36,283 nucleotides of DNA from JBDRLD01 sp043813445. Lineage in GTDB: Bacteria > Patescibacteriota > Patescibacteriia > JACPHY01. The translations under genes were made by a program, and so were the position numbers. Below are positions 34,608 to 36,283 of this stretch, piece by piece (position 1 is the first letter of the stretch; every line of letters starts with the position of its first letter). A model generated the notes under the pieces. The model was not told the origin of the DNA, did no database searches, and saw only the letters and a program-made list of their open reading frames with translations. The stretch lies in NCBI GenBank assembly GCA_043813445.1, contig JBDRLD010000090.1, positions 1 through 36,283 of the forward strand, read 5' to 3'.

Positions 34608-34808
34608 TTAGTAGGACCGCCAGCCGGTACCGCCGCAGAAATAACAGTCCCTCGACGCGCCAGGCGCCTGCCCAGCGCGACCTGTCACCTGTCCGCTCGC
34701 ACCGCACTCCAAACATGGATAATCTCGCGACCTCTTCGTGCGCTCTCTGTCGTCCGCCATCTTCAGACCGAGCAGAGCCGCTCCACCGAGTAGAAGCAAC
34801 TCGATCAT
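34608..34808 (-). CDS. Small membrane-anchored DnaJ-type zinc-finger protein
   Basis: 66 residues. A short hydrophobic N-terminus (2-15, IELLLLGGAALLGL) may anchor it, followed by a charged linker. Two cysteine motifs of DnaJ type follow, CLECGASG and CYFCGGTGW, separated by about 18 residues, which together could bind one zinc. AAGGAGG lies 8 nt before the ATG at 34808, a near-ideal SD. It starts 30 bp after the precursor-like gene and belongs to the ATP-grasp cluster. DnaJ-type fingers hold unfolded polypeptides, so a substrate-holding role at the membrane is conceivable, but this is inference. Confidence 0.65.
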   Translation of the reverse strand: MIELLLLGGAALLGLKMADDRERTKRSRDYPCLECGASGQVTGRAGQAPGASRDCYFCGGTGWRSY

Positions 34809-34838
34809 GATCTCATCCTCCTTGTTCCGCCGACGTGG

Positions 34839-35072
34839 TTAGTCCGTCGTGGTCTTGTACTCTTCGTCGTAGTCCTCGTAGATTGCCCCCGCGCTCCAGC
34901 TCGTCGTTCCACGCTGGATCGATCGCGTGTACTGCGTCTTCCCGGCAAGGATTGCGGGCACTCGCGATCGCTGTAGCACCGGGTCATACTCCTCCCCGGG
35001 TGCAGGGAACGGCTCTACTCGCTGGGTGAACCGCAACAAAAACGGTAACGATCCCTCATGCGACTCGAACAT
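34839..35072 (-). CDS. Putative graspetide (ATP-grasp-modified RiPP) precursor peptide
   Basis: 77 residues from the ATG at 35070-35072, which has GGGAGG 5 nt upstream; an ATG 36 nt earlier lacks such a site. The leader has LPFLLRFTQRVEPFPAP (9-25), close to the PFFARFL motif of microviridin leaders and to the P(F/W)xLR...PxPxP and YDPxTQ pattern of actinobacterial ATP-grasp target peptides (here YDPVLQ, 29-34). The tail (51-77) has hydroxyl residues T56, T57, S58, S60 and T74-T76 around an acidic core E66, D67, D69, E70, E71 plus D77. This is the composition needed for Thr/Ser-to-Asp/Glu omega-ester links. No cysteine is present. It overlaps the ATP-grasp gene by 17 bp. The product and the ring pattern are unknown. 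Confidence 0.72.
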   Translation of the reverse strand: MFESHEGSLPFLLRFTQRVEPFPAPGEEYDPVLQRSRVPAILAGKTQYTRSIQRGTTSWSAGAIYEDYDEEYKTTTD

Positions 35073-36066
35073 CGACTCCTCCCTTCTTGGTGGCAGATTC
35101 ACATCCAAGCAATACGTCAGCGAGCGCAGCGGAGAGCGGCAGCTCGGTTACGTCCTCTATCCACAACCATTGTCCGTTCGGGTTGATTTCGAGAAAAACG
35201 TACTCTCCATCAGGACGAACAATGAGATCAATCGCTCCAAACGAGAGACCGAATCCCTGGACCAGAGCGACACACTGCGCCTCGATATCCGTTGGGAGTT
35301 CCATTGGTACACACCGTACCCACCCATCCTCGTAGTGTCGCCAATCTATTCGTGTTTCTTCGCGGGACTGTGAATCGATGCGGACGGCAAAGCACCGATC
35401 GCCAATGATGGTCACGCGCACTTCATATGCCTTCTCCACATAGGCCTGAAACAGGTGTGGCATGAATCGTATGTCATCGGCGCCGGTGAGATCACTCTCG
35501 GAAATTCGGGACGTGTAGATCGTTTCGTTCTGTGGGATCGTTGTAGGCCCGCGGCCGCCGATTTTTACAATGACGCTTCCGCTGTGTTCCTCGTAGAACT
35601 GTCTGAACGTCTCTGGGTCATTCGTGATGAGTGTGTCCGGAACGACGAACCCAAGTTGACGCGCCACATACAGTTGATACGGCTTGAATCGAGAGCGTAC
35701 AAGCGCGTCCGGATGGCTCACCCAGGTTGCATGCCCGAGGCAGCGGTAGAGCCCAGCCAGCACAAACGCGCTCTCGTCCTCGATGACCGTATGGATGCCT
35801 GCATCCGCAATTTCCGGATGCGGCTTTGCACTACTAGGCCTACGAAACCAGCAGGAACGCACCGCACGAACATCGAGAGTGCGTCCGTGGTACTGTAATG
35901 TACATCTGTCGTTCCGCCATATGAGCACAACTTCTCGGGGAAGATCTTCGGTGTTCAGACGGAATATGTTACCACCTCGTCGGTCGAGCACCTCAACCAT
36001 TGCATCTGCGTGCTCGTCGTATTTGTTTGAGATAATGAGCACGGTATCCTGACTTGGTACCGACAT
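35056..36066 (-). CDS. ATP-grasp peptide maturase (graspetide synthetase, MvdC/MvdD/TgmB-like)
   Basis: 336 residues, cytoplasmic. These ligases activate Asp/Glu side chains of a precursor peptide as acyl phosphates and join them to Ser/Thr (ester) or Lys (amide). Family landmarks are the N-terminal VLIISNKYDEHADAMVEVL and RLNTEDLPRE, then CWFRRP (72-77). The ATP-grasp core includes SRFKPYQLYVARQLGFVVPDTLITNDP (125-151), VIVKIGG (165-171), FQAYVEKAYEVRVTIIGDRCFAVRIDSQ (206-233) and DWR (241-243). Metal-binding residues lie in FGAIDL (276-281) and FLEINPNGQWLWIE (291-304). This differs from RimK and D-Ala ligases, which lack the RRP and GQW(L/W)WIE blocks. GGGAGG lies 7 nt before the ATG at 36066. 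It leads the cluster and overlaps the precursor gene. Confidence 0.88.
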   Translation of the reverse strand: MSVPSQDTVLIISNKYDEHADAMVEVLDRRGGNIFRLNTEDLPREVVLIWRNDRCTLQYHGRTLDVRAVRSCWFRRPSSAKPHPEIADAGIHTVIEDESAFVLAGLYRCLGHATWVSHPDALVRSRFKPYQLYVARQLGFVVPDTLITNDPETFRQFYEEHSGSVIVKIGGRGPTTIPQNETIYTSRISESDLTGADDIRFMPHLFQAYVEKAYEVRVTIIGDRCFAVRIDSQSREETRIDWRHYEDGWVRCVPMELPTDIEAQCVALVQGFGLSFGAIDLIVRPDGEYVFLEINPNGQWLWIEDVTELPLSAALADVLLGCESATKKGGVDVRVA

Positions 36067-36245
36067 GCCCTATCCTCCCAATCGATGTGCCTTGCCACGT
36101 GCAATTGGCTATTTACTTTGTGAAGGAACGCACGGGTCGCGTGTACGATTCCAGTAGACCACGCCGCAAAGATGCCAGTGAAGTTTTATGCACCAAGCCG
36201 TGGCATCATACTTATTTATCGGCTCTACGAAGCCGATTATCAGCC
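36067..36245 (-). promoter_or_regulatory. Structured region upstream of the graspetide cluster
   Basis: No gene is seen here. It contains two inverted repeats: GATGCCA/TGGCATC (36171-36177 and 36202-36208) and ATCGGCT/AGCCGAT (36219-36225 and 36232-36238). A third, TGTTGTCG/CGACAACA (36251-36258 and 36268-36275), lies just beyond. A -10-like TATGAT (36211-36206) and a GATAAT (36242-36237) face the ATP-grasp gene, but neither has a good -35. The promoter is therefore only tentatively placed. Confidence 0.3.
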
Positions 36246-36283
36246 ATGAATGTTGTCGTACTCCACACGACAACACGGTACAA
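36246..36283 (+). CDS. Possible start of a divergent gene (cut by window edge)
   Basis: The plus strand opens MNVVVLHTTTRY from the ATG at 36246 and stays open to the window edge. A hydrophobic strand right after the start would suit many nucleotide-binding or ligase folds. Twelve codons are too few for identification, and no SD is visible. The same bases form the TGTTGTCG/CGACAACA hairpin, so this may equally be a regulatory region. Confidence 0.2.
   Translation, partial: MNVVVLHTTTRY

Overview
The window looks like a chromosomal piece from a Patescibacteria (Candidate Phyla Radiation) bacterium of moderate GC. This rests on gene content and style: tightly packed short operons with many overlaps, mostly weak or absent Shine-Dalgarno (SD) sequences before housekeeping genes, an ATPase-dead PriA, a short ProRS, a B12-dependent ribonucleotide reductase with its own corrinoid adenosyltransferase, and small membrane proteins of kinds common in that group. 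UGA is used as a normal stop (for example at the ends of the GT26 and ATP-grasp genes), so the recoded Gracilibacteria/Absconditabacteria code is excluded. The exact class cannot be fixed from this window.

Layout. 1-5.8 kb (minus): a GT26 glycosyltransferase, gltX and a coiled-coil M23 murein hydrolase, then priA and the first codons of def. 6.0-10.25 kb (plus): clpB and a secreted lysozyme-fold protein with four C-terminal repeats. 10.3-16.1 kb (minus): nrdJ, cobO-type adenosyltransferase, a 708-residue coiled-coil protein of unknown function and a P-loop nucleotide kinase, behind two tandem NrdR-box-like palindromes. 16.3-22.7 kb (minus): ftsQ-like, serS, an RdgB/HAM1-like NTPase, lysS with a putative metalloprotease and a RibL/TagD-like nucleotidyltransferase, and greA. 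22.7-28.7 kb (minus): proS and the rod-shape set mreB-mreC-mreD-mrdA. 28.7-30.8 kb (minus): a DciA-like protein, a REP/MITE-like insertion, rarA and a DUF378 protein.

The accessory end, 30.8-36.3 kb, holds a lipid kinase, a gluzincin-type protease with a structured leader, and a TrmB-like regulator upstream of tspO with a 21-bp perfect operator. The most interesting part is a compact four-gene cluster on the minus strand (36066 down to 34428): an ATP-grasp ligase of the graspetide (omega-ester peptide) maturase type, an overlapping 77-residue precursor-like peptide with a PFLLRF leader motif and an acidic/hydroxyl-rich tail, and two tiny cysteine-pair (zinc-ribbon-like) proteins, one of only 47 residues. 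All four genes have strong GGAGG-type ribosome binding sites, unlike most of the window, and the cluster ends in a hairpin terminator.

How genes work together: NrdJ needs adenosylcobalamin, which the neighbouring adenosyltransferase can make from salvaged corrinoid, and the NrdR boxes would tie this operon to dNTP demand. MreBCD, PBP2, FtsQ, the M23 hydrolase and the lysozyme-fold protein serve wall growth and division. The graspetide cluster would make a ribosomally synthesised, side-chain-cyclised peptide of unknown purpose.
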